From Bog-159 sp050008575 (GTDB lineage Bacteria > Acidobacteriota > Terriglobia > Bryobacterales > Bryobacteraceae): a stretch of 64,000 nucleotides of DNA. The translations under genes were made by a program, and so were the position numbers. Shown here piece by piece: positions 1 to 8,710 of this stretch. Position 1 is the first letter of the stretch. Every line of letters starts with the position of its first letter. The DNA lies in contig JBEKMJ010000045.1 in the NCBI GenBank assembly GCA_050008575.1, positions 1-64,000 of the forward strand, in the 5' to 3' direction. Below the pieces are notes generated by a model. It was not told the origin of the DNA and did not search any database. It saw only the letters and a program-made list of their open reading frames with translations.

Positions 1-89
1 CGGGTCCTCACCAAAAAAGCGAAAAAGCTTGGGTTTCAATTAGTTATCCAGCAAACGGCGTAAACCTACAGGGGAAGGTTTCTGGAGAG

Positions 90-122
90 TGCCGACACGG
101 CACGCACGAGTGCGTGCGCCAC
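90..122 (+). repeat. mini-hairpin element R1 (GGCACGCACGAGTGCGTGCG module)
   Basis: A short palindromic module, GGCACGCACGAGTGCGTGCG followed by CCAC, preceded by a smaller GTGCCGACACGGCAC hairpin. The same module recurs near 11990-12020 and 28615-28650, and reversed near 54582. It sits immediately before the first gene and adds spurious codons to its upstream reading frame. Function unknown. Confidence 0.7.
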
Positions 123-139
123 GGGGTATCATCAATGCC

Positions 140-1501
140 ATGCCCCTTCGTTTTCCGGCCTTGCTCCTGGCGCTGATCTCCGCCGCAGCCGCGCAGAACT
201 GGCCCTCCTTTCGCGGGCCCGCGGCTTCCGGCGTCGCCGACAACCAAAACCTCCCCGTCAAATGGGACGCCGCGCACGGAACGCAGATCCAATGGTCCAC
301 GGCGTTGCCGGGCCTGGCGCATTCCAGTCCTATCGTCTGGGGGGATGCGATCTTTGTGACCACCGCCGTCAGCACGGGCCGGCCGGACGCTTCCTTCAAG
401 CGCGGCTTGTATGGCGAAGGCGATGCGTCCGACGACGTCAGCCCGCAGCAGTGGAAGCTGATCTGTCTCGACCGCAAGAGCGGCAAGATCCTGTGGGACC
501 GCACGGCTTACGAGGGCGTTCCGAAAGAGAAGCGCCACATGAAGGCCACTTACGCCAACTCCACGCCGGCCACCGATGGCAAAGTGGTCGTCGCTTTTTT
601 CGGTTCGCAAGGATTGTATGCCTACGATCTGACCGGAAAGCCGCTGTGGAAGCGCGATCTGGGAAAGCTCAACGTGGGCGCCTACGACCTTCCCGAGTAC
701 GAGTGGGGCACCGCCAGTTCGCCGATCGTTTATGGGGATAAGGTCATCGTGCAGTGCGATCAACAGAAAGGCTCGTTCCTGGAAGCGTTCGACCGCGAGA
801 CGGGCAAGACCGTTTGGAAAGCCGAGCGCGACGAACTGCCGTCGTGGGGCACGCCCACTGTCTATCAGGTAACCGCGCGCACCGAGTTGATTACGAACGG
901 GTCGAACTTCGTGCGCGGGTACGATCCGGCGACGGGCAAAGAGCTGTGGCGGCTGGGCGGCAGTTCCAAGATCACCGCGCCCACGCCGGTCTTCGCGGAC
1001 GGCCTGATCGTGGTAGCCAGCGGGCGCAGGCCGGAAGCGCCCATCTTCGCCATCCGCGCGGGCGCGGCGGGCGACATCACCGGCGACACGCGCTGGGTGG
1101 CGTGGCAGAAGCAGCAGCGCGGCTCATACATGCCGACGCCGCTGATTTACGGCGGCTATCTTTACGTGTTGGGCAACGCGGGCGTTTTCGATTGCTACAG
1201 CCTGGCGACCGGAGCGGAGATTTACCGCGAGCGCATTCCGCACCAGGGGTCGGGATTCAGCGGATCGCCGGTCGCATCCGACGGCAAGATCTATCTGCCC
1301 AGCGAAGACGGCGACATCTTCGTGGTGAAAGCCGGGCCGCATTTCGAGCTATTGCAGAAGAACGAAATGGGCGAGCCTTTGATGGCCACTCCGGCGATCT
1401 CCGGCGGGATGCTGTTGGTGCGCACGCAGCATCGCTTGTGGGCCATCGGTGCGGATAATGAAAAACATCCTCGCGATATTGCCGTCCGCCAAAGCCGATA
1501 A
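140..1501 (+). CDS. secreted PQQ-like (BamB-type) beta-propeller protein
   Basis: A protein of about 453 residues with an N-terminal signal peptide (LRFPALLLALISAAAAQ), so probably exported. The mature part starts NWPSFRGPAASGVA and carries repeated propeller blades with the usual signatures, such as LDRKSGKILWD, YDLTGKPLWKRDL, FDRETGKTVWK and YDPATGKELWRLGG. This is the PQQ-like/BamB-type fold found in many acidobacterial and planctomycete secreted proteins, some tied to alcohol dehydrogenases and others of unknown role. No dehydrogenase catalytic residues were recognised, so no reaction is assigned. The frame is open further upstream to 89, but that stretch is translated repeat R1, so the ATG at 140 directly before the signal peptide was chosen. 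Confidence 0.85.
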   Translation: MPLRFPALLLALISAAAAQNWPSFRGPAASGVADNQNLPVKWDAAHGTQIQWSTALPGLAHSSPIVWGDAIFVTTAVSTGRPDASFKRGLYGEGDASDDVSPQQWKLICLDRKSGKILWDRTAYEGVPKEKRHMKATYANSTPATDGKVVVAFFGSQGLYAYDLTGKPLWKRDLGKLNVGAYDLPEYEWGTASSPIVYGDKVIVQCDQQKGSFLEAFDRETGKTVWKAERDELPSWGTPTVYQVTARTELITNGSNFVRGYDPATGKELWRLGGSSKITAPTPVFADGLIVVASGRRPEAPIFAIRAGAAGDITGDTRWVAWQKQQRGSYMPTPLIYGGYLYVLGNAGVFDCYSLATGAEIYRERIPHQGSGFSGSPVASDGKIYLPSEDGDIFVVKAGPHFELLQKNEMGEPLMATPAISGGMLLVRTQHRLWAIGADNEKHPRDIAVRQSR

Positions 1502-1515
1502 CACTATCCGCGTGA

Positions 1516-1762
1516 TGAAGCTGCCGTTCTATGTGTTCGCCGCGATCGCCATCGCCAGTACGGTAAGAAGGTCGATCCACCTGCTGGCCCCCGACGGCGG
1601 CGCGGGCAGCATCTCCGGAATGGATCTGTCGGCCGGCCGCCAAGGCACTATCTTTGCCTTTGCTTTATAGGGTGGCGCACCGTTGATTCACGCAATTATC
1701 AACTGGTGGTGGTCTTTCGCTATAGGTCGTTAGTGCCGTTCAATTCATGTATGCATACCCGA
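1516..1762 (+). pseudogene. decayed small membrane protein
   Basis: Starting at ATG 1516 the sequence reads MKLPFYVFAAIAIAS, then RRSIHLLAPDGGAGSISGMD, a hydrophobic start and conserved-looking loop. The frame stops at a TAG at 1668. One frame over, translation continues as QLVVVFRYRSLVPF (about 1697-1740), the kind of basic-plus-hydrophobic ending expected for a small four-helix membrane protein. The simplest reading is a frameshift near 1668 plus further decay. The family is recognised only by its general look. Positions 1763-1959 hold no convincing gene. Confidence 0.4.
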
Positions 1763-1959
1763 ATTTTGCACGATCGCGTACGTGTACGCGGTTCGCTTCT
1801 TCCCGTCCACGCTGTAGAAGGATGGTCTCCGAACGCATTAAGAGGCCAGACCTCCGCAGCGGAGCGCGGATTTTGTGTTCCGCCAATACATGCACCAGTT
1901 GATCAGCAACGCGGACCTGAATCACTATAACAGCGTGGGACGATGTCGTCCCGTAGAAG

Positions 1960-3262
1960 TCATTCGACTGTGAAGTTTGTCAGAGTCGTTGCTGTGCCGC
2001 CGGGCGTGGCTATGGCGATCGGTCCGGTCGTGGCACCCGCCGGGACAGTCGCCCAGACGTAATTCGAACCGCTGTTGTAGACGCTCGTGCCGGGCGCGCC
2101 ATTGAATTCTATAGAGGCCCCGAACAGGTTGTAGCCCCAAATCCGCACCTTTGTCCCCACCGGCCCCGACGGGGGTTCGAAGTGCTGCGCGCGCGGCTGG
2201 GGCACCGGAAGACCCGCATCCAGGGCGAAAACGACGCCGAGTCCTGCCGGCCCGCCCCCGATGGCCGTTCCATAGATTTTGCCGTCGCTGCCCTGCGTCA
2301 GGATGCAGGTACAGATGCCCTCCGTGCTACCTTTCGTCGTCCGGAATAGCTCCTTGTATATGCCGGGTGGTGAGACTGAAAATCAAATCGTTGCCTTGGG
2401 TCACGCCGTAAAGTTTATCGTCGCTGCCTTGGACCAGCGAGTTTACGGTGGCGTTACCGCAGAGTCCGAAATCATGCAGAGTCGTGAACTTGCCGGCCGG
2501 TGTCATCTTGTATACGCTGCCATGCTGAGTGGTGCAGTCGGGCCCCTGCACGCCATAGAAATTGCCATCGGTGCCCTGCAGCACAATACCATCACCCTGG
2601 AAGGGAAGCGTGGCCACTCTCGTGAAGGAGCCGGCGGGCGTTACCTTGTAGAAGTAGCCGTTGTGCGTACCGTACGTGGAGGCCGTTCCGTAATAGTTTC
2701 CGTCCGCGCCGTAAATCGGCGCAGCGGGGCGGTCTGTGCCGGGGAACTGGTAGGTTACCGCCATGTGACCGTCAACGTCGCTGGTCCCGACGGCGTTCGT
2801 GGCGTTGGAGAAGTTATACACCAGGCCGAAAAGGTTGCCGCTTGGCAGGTTGCCAGCGACCGGCCCCAAGGAGAGGACTTGCCCCGGGTAAGTCTTCTCG
2901 CTCCCTAGAATCGGGGACACCGATAACATGTTGCCAGAGCCGCCGTGTACGCGCGTCTGCGCGATCGATGAGTAGAACAGGCTATTTGCCGCCGTGGCGC
3001 CCGGCGCCGACTCGACGGTATACGGCGGATCGGCGAAGGAAGCTAGGATCGTCGTGACTCCCTGAGATGTTACGGAGAAGATGAGTGTGCCTCCAGCCTG
3101 CACCAAGAATACCCCTGGCGACGCTTCGGCGATCCCGAGGGGCTCGGCGTTTTGGCTGGTCATGTATGCTACGGCGCTATACGTGGCAGCGGATGCGGGG
3201 TACACCGCGCCGGCCGCCAGGATGCATAGTGCCAAAACGGGCGCGCTTTGCGAATGGCTCAT
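1960..3262 (-). pseudogene. GloVer-repeat secreted protein with IPT/TIG domain, frameshifted
   Basis: The intact N-terminal part (3262 down to 2327, 311 residues) has a signal peptide (VLALCILAAGAVYPASAA) and several GloVer-type repeats, e.g. IYGADGNYYGTASTYGTHNG and VLQGTDGNFYGVQGPD, then stops. The next frame continues without a gap in the homology: LFRTTKGSTEGICTCILTQG, SDGKIYGTAIGGGPAGLGVV, then an IPT/TIG domain (FEPPSGPVGTKVRIWGYNLF) ending at 1960. Removing one base from the GGG run at 2365-2367 fuses both parts into one protein of about 430 residues, with the same architecture as the intact paralogue at 35204-36700. The change could be a real mutation or a base-call error in a homopolymer. 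Such proteins are predicted extracellular propellers of unknown ligand. Confidence 0.75.
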
Positions 3263-3701
3263 GAGCTAAAGTTCCCTTCAAAATTAGGATCAAGAATGTA
3301 GGGAGCGGAGTCCCCGTCCGCTTCCCGGAACGTTATCGATAGACTTGGAGGCCGGAAGGATACGGGCCGTTGTTTGGCGGCATTTTTGACCGGCATACCG
3401 ACGGGCGTCGGAACCAGGCTTTGTGACTCGAACGAAGCGAATTTGGGTTTAGCGCAAACCATGCTATCATTTGTCGATCACTGCGTCGAAGCTCGAGGTG
3501 CGTCCCGGTACGGGGTTTTAGCGTGCGTCAGGCCGCAGCGTTCTGATCGGTAGCAATACTGATCCTGGAAAAGCTCCTACGCATGTTAGCCGGCCACATG
3601 CGGCTGGTCACATTCGCGCATACCCCGCATGGCGCGATCGGGAATTATATTCCCCTGCCGCTGGCCATTATGATGGTGGCGCTATCTTTCCGGAAGGGCA
3701 A
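3263..3701. other. intergenic region without a recognised gene
   Basis: The region lies between divergently oriented genes, the GloVer gene leaving to the left and the FkbM gene to the right. No convincing reading frame, repeat or RNA gene was seen. It must hold both promoters, but no clean -35/-10 pair was found. Confidence 0.5.
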
Positions 3702-4373
3702 ATGCTTCTGAAGCGCGCGGCATCCTATCTGCCATGGCCGATCCGCGAAGCGTTGCGCGCATACAAATATCGTTTCGAATTTGCGACAGGCCGCTTTCGA
3801 TCCGGCGAGCCGGAATTCGACGAGCTACCCAGTCTGGTTCAGCCGGGCGATTGGGTTCTGGATATCGGCGCTAATGTCGGGCAATATACCTTGCGGCTGT
3901 CGGACTTAGCCGGGAACGATGGGCGCGTCATCGCCTTCGAACCCATCATCGAAACCGCCGAACTCCTGATATCGATGTCGCGCCGGTCGAGCTACCGCAA
4001 CATCACCGTCCTGAACGCCGCGGTTTCGGATCGCGCCGGCATCCTTTCGTTCCGTGTGCCCACTTCGGCCGACGGGCTGCCGAATTACTTTCAGGCGCGC
4101 GTGTCAGGCGAAGGCGACCGGCTGGTACCTTGTTTTGCCATCGACGATCTGCACTTGCCGCGCCGTATCGCCCTGGTAAAGATCGACGTGGAGCAGCATG
4201 AAGTATCCGTGCTGCGCGGCATGCGCAACTTGATCGCGCGCGACCGCCCCACGCTGATAATCGAGGCGCACGAAGGTGTGTATCGCGAGTTTCTGATGGA
4301 GCATGGTTACGAGATGCGTCCCAGGGCAATCGGCTCCGCGAACCTGGTCTTCAGATCGCCGCGCAGGGTTTAG
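3702..4373 (+). CDS. FkbM-family SAM-dependent methyltransferase
   Basis: A 223-residue cytoplasmic protein. The SAM-binding motif I is VLDIGANVGQYTLRL (about residues 52-66), the acidic motif is AFEPI (about 79-83), and the family-typical LVKIDVEQHEVSVLRGM (about 158-174) is complete, followed by PTLIIEAHEG. FkbM enzymes O-methylate sugars or other small hydroxylated substrates, often on surface polysaccharides. No glycan genes flank it, so the acceptor is unknown. GGAAGGG precedes the ATG at a good distance. It converges with the M50 gene, leaving only four bases between the stop codons. Confidence 0.85.
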   Translation: MLLKRAASYLPWPIREALRAYKYRFEFATGRFRSGEPEFDELPSLVQPGDWVLDIGANVGQYTLRLSDLAGNDGRVIAFEPIIETAELLISMSRRSSYRNITVLNAAVSDRAGILSFRVPTSADGLPNYFQARVSGEGDRLVPCFAIDDLHLPRRIALVKIDVEQHEVSVLRGMRNLIARDRPTLIIEAHEGVYREFLMEHGYEMRPRAIGSANLVFRSPRRV

Positions 4374-4377
4374 GAAC

Positions 4378-6702
4378 TTATGCCGCCGCGCTGGGTAAGG
4401 CATCCGTGGCGCGCGCACCGCGGCGTGCCGTGTCCAGACGGCTCTCGAGGCCTTGCCGCAGTCGCTGTTTCTCGGCGGAACCGAGCAGTGGGGCGCTCTC
4501 AATCAGGTGGAAGGCTTCGTCGGTGCGTGCGGCGTCCAATTCGCCCGTGGATTGCCACCGCGCCAGCGCCAGGGTGATGAGGCAGCTTGCGGCATCGGGG
4601 TGCTGCCAGGGGCCGAGCACATCGCGCGCCTGGGTGGCCAGCGTGGCGGCCTCGGAGAACTCGCCCGCGGCCAGACAGGCCTCGGCGAGTAGCGCCTCGG
4701 CGCAGGCGATCTCGGGCGCGGGGGCGTCCGGGTGGGCGCGCCAGAGGGCCACGAGTTCACGGCAGTCGGCGATGGTGAAACCCTGGTGGCCGGCGGCCAG
4801 GTGGAGCCGGGCCCGCTCAGCGAGGAAACCCCGGCGCCGGGCGGGGCAGACGGCTTGTTCCGCGGGGAACTCCGCCCAAGCTTCGTCTGTCCGGCCGAGT
4901 TGACGGAGGATGGCGGCGAGTATGATGCGATATCGCGCGCCAACCGTCCCGGCGCCGCCCGATTCGAGGCCGGAGATGCCTTCGCGCAGACGGTCGATGG
5001 CGAGGGCCGGTTGTCCCACGCGCCATAGCTCGTAACCGAGATCGGCTAGGTTTTCCCAAGCCAGATTGCGACGGTCCAGCGGAATGGCGGGCGAACGATA
5101 GACGCCGGCGGCGGATTGGGCGGTGGCAAGGCCGGCCTCGGTGTCGCCAAGCTGCAACTGGCACACGGCCTTCGAGCGAATCCGGTAGGCGCGCAGGAAG
5201 ATACCGCGGGGGCCGTCGGGACCCGTCAAGAGCGCCTTTTCGAATTCGCGGAGCGCTTCGCGGAAAGCGCCGTGGCGCAGGTGCGCCTGGCCGAGCATGG
5301 CGGACTTGACCGCGTCCGGGATGGCCTTACGGCCGGCGGCCTTCTCCCGTTCGAGTACCGCAACGGCCGCGGCGTAGGCGGGGCCGGCCGCGGCGACGCG
5401 ATGCCGGCGGGTGGAAGTGAGCTGCAGACCCGACCAGGCGTTGGCCGCCAGTCCCGGACTCGCGGAGATCTCGGCTGCGCACGCCAGGCACTTGCGGTAC
5501 TGGACCTCGGCGGCGGGCCAATCGTCCACCAGCAGGTAGGCGGTGCCCAAGGCCTGGTGGCAGACGGCGATCGTGAAAGCATTGTCCTTGCCGAACGAGA
5601 GCGCGCGCTGGAGCATGGCTTCCCTGACTTCGATTTCTTCGTCGAAGGCGGCCCGGCCGTGGCAGGCTTCCGCCGCTTCGGTCATCTGGCTTACCCGTTT
5701 GCGTTCCAGCAGCAGGCGGCCCGCCGGGGTCCACCGGATGAGATGCAAAAGCATGGTGCCATCGGAGTAGCCCAGAGGAATCAGGTTCGTGACGGCCATG
5801 CCGCAACCCAGGAAGGCGTTCAGCGCCGCCATCCACCACCAGTTCTGCCAGGCTGTTCCGGGCAGCGAGACGAAAACCGCGAGAAAGACAAGGCCGGCCA
5901 GAGCATTGGCCGCGGGGCCGGCGGCCACCACGGCGATCTCCTTCAGACGCTGATTGCGATCTGAAACCGGGGTGGCGCCGATGTAGCCTCCGTTTTCAAA
6001 GAGGCGCGTCGGGTCGAAGCGGAAACGCAAACGGGAGTGGTCCCGCGAGAAGGAAATAGGGCCTATGGAGACGATGTGGAGCCGGTAGCCGGCGGCCACG
6101 GCCGCGAAGGCGTGGCCGGCCTCGTGTATGGCCACATTGACCAGGATAAAACCGCCAAACCAGAGCCACCCCCATGCCGGATGCCAGCCGGGCATGCCCG
6201 CGCGGCGCGCGTAAGCGGAAAACCACACCTGCAGCGGGAAGGCCAGTATCCATAAGGCGGTCAGGACGATCGGCTGCGCCTTCGATTTGCGCTTGGCGCT
6301 CCAGAAATCGGTGGACGGCTCTCCCGGAGCGGGCGCGGCCACGATGGGGCGCGACGACCTGGGGATTAACACATAGAGCCCGATCGCGCCGGCAATGGTG
6401 AGACCGGGAAATCCTATCAGGAGGAGGATGCAGGCGCATATGCCCACGCCGTATGACCACCGCTTGTCGTTTCTTAGCCCGGCGGCGGCGATCCAGCAGA
6501 GCAGCGCCGTGGGGACAAAGTACAGTTTCGCGGCGGCCATGAAGGATCGATAGCCGGGCGTGTCTTCTCCAAATAGCAGCGTACCCCAGAAATCGGCGTG
6601 CAGCACGGAGGCGAGCACGAACTGCGGTCGCAGCATGAGCATGAAGCCCAGGACGGCGAACATCCAGCGCAGGAGGATGCGGCGATCAGGCAGGTTCAAC
6701 AT
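4378..6702 (-). CDS. M50 (site-2-protease-like) membrane metalloprotease fused to a TPR-like domain
   Basis: A 774-residue protein. Residues 1-370 are a polytopic membrane domain with the zinc motif HEAGH (H193, E194, H197) inside a helix and a second metal-ligand motif NLIPLGYSDG (D314), matching the two M50 signatures (HExxH and [N/S]xxPxxxxDG-like). Residues 375-750 are alpha-helical repeats, probably TPR-like, predicted cytoplasmic (QALGTAYLLVDDWPAAEVQY, AMLGQAHLRHGAFREALREF). Site-2 proteases cleave transmembrane segments of regulators; the repeats would serve as a docking module. No partner anti-sigma factor or sigma factor is adjacent. The neighbour at 6888 also has a membrane HE...H motif. 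Confidence 0.8.
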   Translation of the reverse strand: MLNLPDRRILLRWMFAVLGFMLMLRPQFVLASVLHADFWGTLLFGEDTPGYRSFMAAAKLYFVPTALLCWIAAAGLRNDKRWSYGVGICACILLLIGFPGLTIAGAIGLYVLIPRSSRPIVAAPAPGEPSTDFWSAKRKSKAQPIVLTALWILAFPLQVWFSAYARRAGMPGWHPAWGWLWFGGFILVNVAIHEAGHAFAAVAAGYRLHIVSIGPISFSRDHSRLRFRFDPTRLFENGGYIGATPVSDRNQRLKEIAVVAAGPAANALAGLVFLAVFVSLPGTAWQNWWWMAALNAFLGCGMAVTNLIPLGYSDGTMLLHLIRWTPAGRLLLERKRVSQMTEAAEACHGRAAFDEEIEVREAMLQRALSFGKDNAFTIAVCHQALGTAYLLVDDWPAAEVQYRKCLACAAEISASPGLAANAWSGLQLTSTRRHRVAAAGPAYAAAVAVLEREKAAGRKAIPDAVKSAMLGQAHLRHGAFREALREFEKALLTGPDGPRGIFLRAYRIRSKAVCQLQLGDTEAGLATAQSAAGVYRSPAIPLDRRNLAWENLADLGYELWRVGQPALAIDRLREGISGLESGGAGTVGARYRIILAAILRQLGRTDEAWAEFPAEQAVCPARRRGFLAERARLHLAAGHQGFTIADCRELVALWRAHPDAPAPEIACAEALLAEACLAAGEFSEAATLATQARDVLGPWQHPDAASCLITLALARWQSTGELDAARTDEAFHLIESAPLLGSAEKQRLRQGLESRLDTARRGARATDALPSAAA

Positions 6703-6758
6703 GCCGCATCGACTATAGCAGACGTGGATTGTTACACATAAGATGGCGATGGTTAATC

Positions 6759-6873
6759 GTGGGGCAGGTTCGCAGCCCGCGCGGGCCTCGCAGCCCCGCT
6801 CTTTGGCGAGCGACGCTCGCCACTGCGGCGCTAAAGCGCCGCGCGGGATAAATCCCGCCCCCCAAGGCGCCCG
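6759..6873 (+). repeat. mini-hairpin element R2
   Basis: A string of short inverted repeats starts GTGGGGCAGGTTCGCAGCCC and includes GGCGAGCGACGCTCGCC, GCGGCGCTAAAGCGCCGC and GCGGGATAAATCCCGC. It fills the gap between the divergent genes at 6702 and 6888. The opening GTGGGGCAG matches other copies; the closing end is not the usual CTGCCCCAC. Confidence 0.75.
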
Positions 6874-6887
6874 GCGCGGGAGATGAT

Positions 6888-7679
6888 ATGCTTGCCACTG
6901 TGGCTCCCGCCCGTGACGATCGGCTCACGTTAATTGCAATCTCGGCGCTGGCTTGCATCCTGCAGGATGTTCTGCACGAAGGGCTGGGCCACGGTGTTAC
7001 GGCCTGGCTGAGCGGCGCCCATCGCGTGACCATGAGCACCGTCGCGCTGCAGAGCGATATCGATACGCGCTGGATCTCGGCGAATGGCACCCTGGTCAAC
7101 CTTCTCTTCGCGGCGATCTTTTGGATCCTGCTGCTCAGGCCGCGGCGCTATAGGCCGGCTACCCGTTACTTTCTGGTGCTGGCGATGGCGGGGAACCTCT
7201 TTACCGGAACTGGATACTTCTTGTTTTCGGGCGTTTCAAACTTCGGCGATTGGGCGGCGGTGATCCGGGGCCTCGAACCGCACTGGATGTGGCAACTTGG
7301 TCTGGTATTGCTGGGCGTCGCTTCGTACTATGCATCCATGTTGGTGGTGGCCGCCAAGCTGCGGCCGTTTCGCGGCAAAGGCGAAGCGCCGGCAAGGCTT
7401 CATGGGCTGTGCTGGACGCCTTATTTCACGGACGGAATCCTGGCCGGCATCGGCGGCTTGTTCAATCCCCTTGGACTTTTCTATGTCGTCGCGTCCGCGC
7501 TGCCGTCTACACTGGGAGCGAATGCCGGCCTGCTGAGCCTGCCTTGGACGATACGCGGTCCGGGCGAAGAAGGGCTAGTGGATCCAATCCAGCGCAGCGC
7601 CGCCTGGATCGTTACGGCTGCCGCCGCGAGCCTGTTGTTTATCGTCGTGCTGGGCCGCGGCATCGCGTGGCCGCGATGA
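6888..7679 (+). CDS. polytopic membrane protein with HEGLGH motif, function unknown
   Basis: A 263-residue protein with about seven hydrophobic segments. Segment 1-2 contains LQDVLHEGLGHGVTAWLSG, i.e. H30, E31 and H35. The spacing is HExxxH, one residue longer than the zincin HExxH, so catalytic activity is uncertain. A later NPLGLFYVVASALPS segment could supply a further polar residue. It is divergent from the M50-TPR gene, and the shared membrane HE...H theme suggests a distant M50-like or inactive relative, but that is inference. GGGAG lies six bases before the ATG. Confidence 0.65.
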   Translation: MLATVAPARDDRLTLIAISALACILQDVLHEGLGHGVTAWLSGAHRVTMSTVALQSDIDTRWISANGTLVNLLFAAIFWILLLRPRRYRPATRYFLVLAMAGNLFTGTGYFLFSGVSNFGDWAAVIRGLEPHWMWQLGLVLLGVASYYASMLVVAAKLRPFRGKGEAPARLHGLCWTPYFTDGILAGIGGLFNPLGLFYVVASALPSTLGANAGLLSLPWTIRGPGEEGLVDPIQRSAAWIVTAAAASLLFIVVLGRGIAWPR

Positions 7680-7682
7680 GTA

Positions 7683-8408
7683 TTACTTGCGCGCGATCTC
7701 TTCGAAAGGCACGTTCTGAATCGCGTACGCCTTCCAATCCCGGTAGTCGAAGTGCCACCACTCGGATGGAAACACGGTGAACCCCTGCTTCTCCATCGCC
7801 TGGCGCAGCAGTTGCCGGTGTGCGCGCTGTTCGGCTGTGCCGCCGGCGTAATCGGGATAAGACCGCTCGGACATCTCGTCGTACCCGCCGGTCATCTCGA
7901 TTTCGCGCCCGGTCTTGAGATCGTAGAGCGACAGATCCACGGCGCATCCGCGATTGTGGCGCGACCCCTCCGCCGGGTTGGCCACAAACTCATGTTTATC
8001 GGGCGGCGTGGCGTCCCAGAACATCTTGGTGACATACCAGGGTCTGTACGCGTCGAAAATCAGCAGGCCATAGCCTTGCTTGAGCAACTCGCGATGTGCG
8101 CGCAGGAGCGCTTCGGCCGCGGGACGTTGCAGGAAGGCGCGCGCCGACGAGTAGACCGGCGCGCTGAGGAAATTGTCGGCAGTGGCGTAGCGAATGTCCA
8201 GCTTAATGCGCGGATCGAGCGCGGTGAGATCCACCAGATCGGATGTCCGGAAACTGCCCGGTTCCGCGGGAGGCTTTGCCGCGAGAGCTTCGACACGCAG
8301 TTCGGCCACGGGCCGCACCGGCTGGATGCGAAAGATTCCGGGCTTGGTCTGGGCCGCGGCGGTAAGGGCGAGAATTAGGGCAAGGGCGATGCGCGTTCTT
8401 AAGTGCAC
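7683..8408 (-). CDS. D-Ala-D-Ala dipeptidase, VanX/DdpX family (peptidase M15D)
   Basis: A 241-residue protein with a signal peptide (ALALILALTAAAQ), so probably periplasmic like other DdpX-type enzymes. The zinc-site motifs are all present: GYGLLIFDAYRPW, SRHNRGCAVDLSL (the SxHxxGxAxD signature) and PSEWWHFDYRDW, with the catalytic Glu and third zinc His in EWWH. It hydrolyses D-Ala-D-Ala dipeptide, either salvaging peptidoglycan-derived amino acids or, in VanX, lowering the pool of vancomycin-target dipeptide. No vanHA or regulator genes lie nearby, so a recycling role is more likely than glycopeptide resistance. It ends three bases from the stop of the upstream convergent gene. Confidence 0.88.
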   Translation of the reverse strand: MHLRTRIALALILALTAAAQTKPGIFRIQPVRPVAELRVEALAAKPPAEPGSFRTSDLVDLTALDPRIKLDIRYATADNFLSAPVYSSARAFLQRPAAEALLRAHRELLKQGYGLLIFDAYRPWYVTKMFWDATPPDKHEFVANPAEGSRHNRGCAVDLSLYDLKTGREIEMTGGYDEMSERSYPDYAGGTAEQRAHRQLLRQAMEKQGFTVFPSEWWHFDYRDWKAYAIQNVPFEEIARK

Positions 8409-8435
8409 CTTACAATATTACCCGTGCGGCTCCTA

Positions 8436-8705
8436 GTGGGGCAGGCTCGCAGCCTGCGCGGGCCTCGCAGGCCCGCTCTGCGGCGAGCGAACCTCGCCGT
8501 CCACAGGCTGAAGCCCGTGCCACCAGCGGGCTCTCCGGAAACGCAATCGCCAACCTGTCGATTTGCGAGGTGCGGTGCTAAAGCCCCGCGCGGGCTCAAG
8601 CCCGCCCCCCAAGCAAATGTACTCCAGTGGGCGGGCTCCGCTCGCCGAAAAGCGGGCCTGCGAGGCCCGCGCAGGCTGCGAGCCAAGGCTGCGAGCCTGC
8701 CCCAC
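8436..8705. repeat. mini-hairpin element R3, 270 bp with terminal inverted repeats
   Basis: The longest copy in the window. It opens GTGGGGCAGGCTCGCAGCCT and closes with the inverse, GCTGCGAGCCTGCCCCAC, so the ends are inverted repeats. The interior holds further palindromes: GCGGGCCTCGCAGGCCCGC, ACAGGCTGAAGCCCGT, GCGGGCTCAAGCCCGC and AGCGGGCCTGCGAGGCCCGC. It fills nearly all of the gap between the dipeptidase gene (start 8408) and the end of the BNR gene (8711). Both flanking genes lie on the minus strand. Confidence 0.85.
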
Positions 8706-8710
8706 ATCCG

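Noticed and set aside
1740..1925. Minus-strand frame of 61 codons upstream of the GloVer pseudogene
   Set aside because: No start signals, no family; overlaps decaying sequence.
8436..8705. CRISPR-like array in the hairpin cluster
   Set aside because: No regular spacing, no unique spacers and no cas genes; palindromes are mixed and overlapping.
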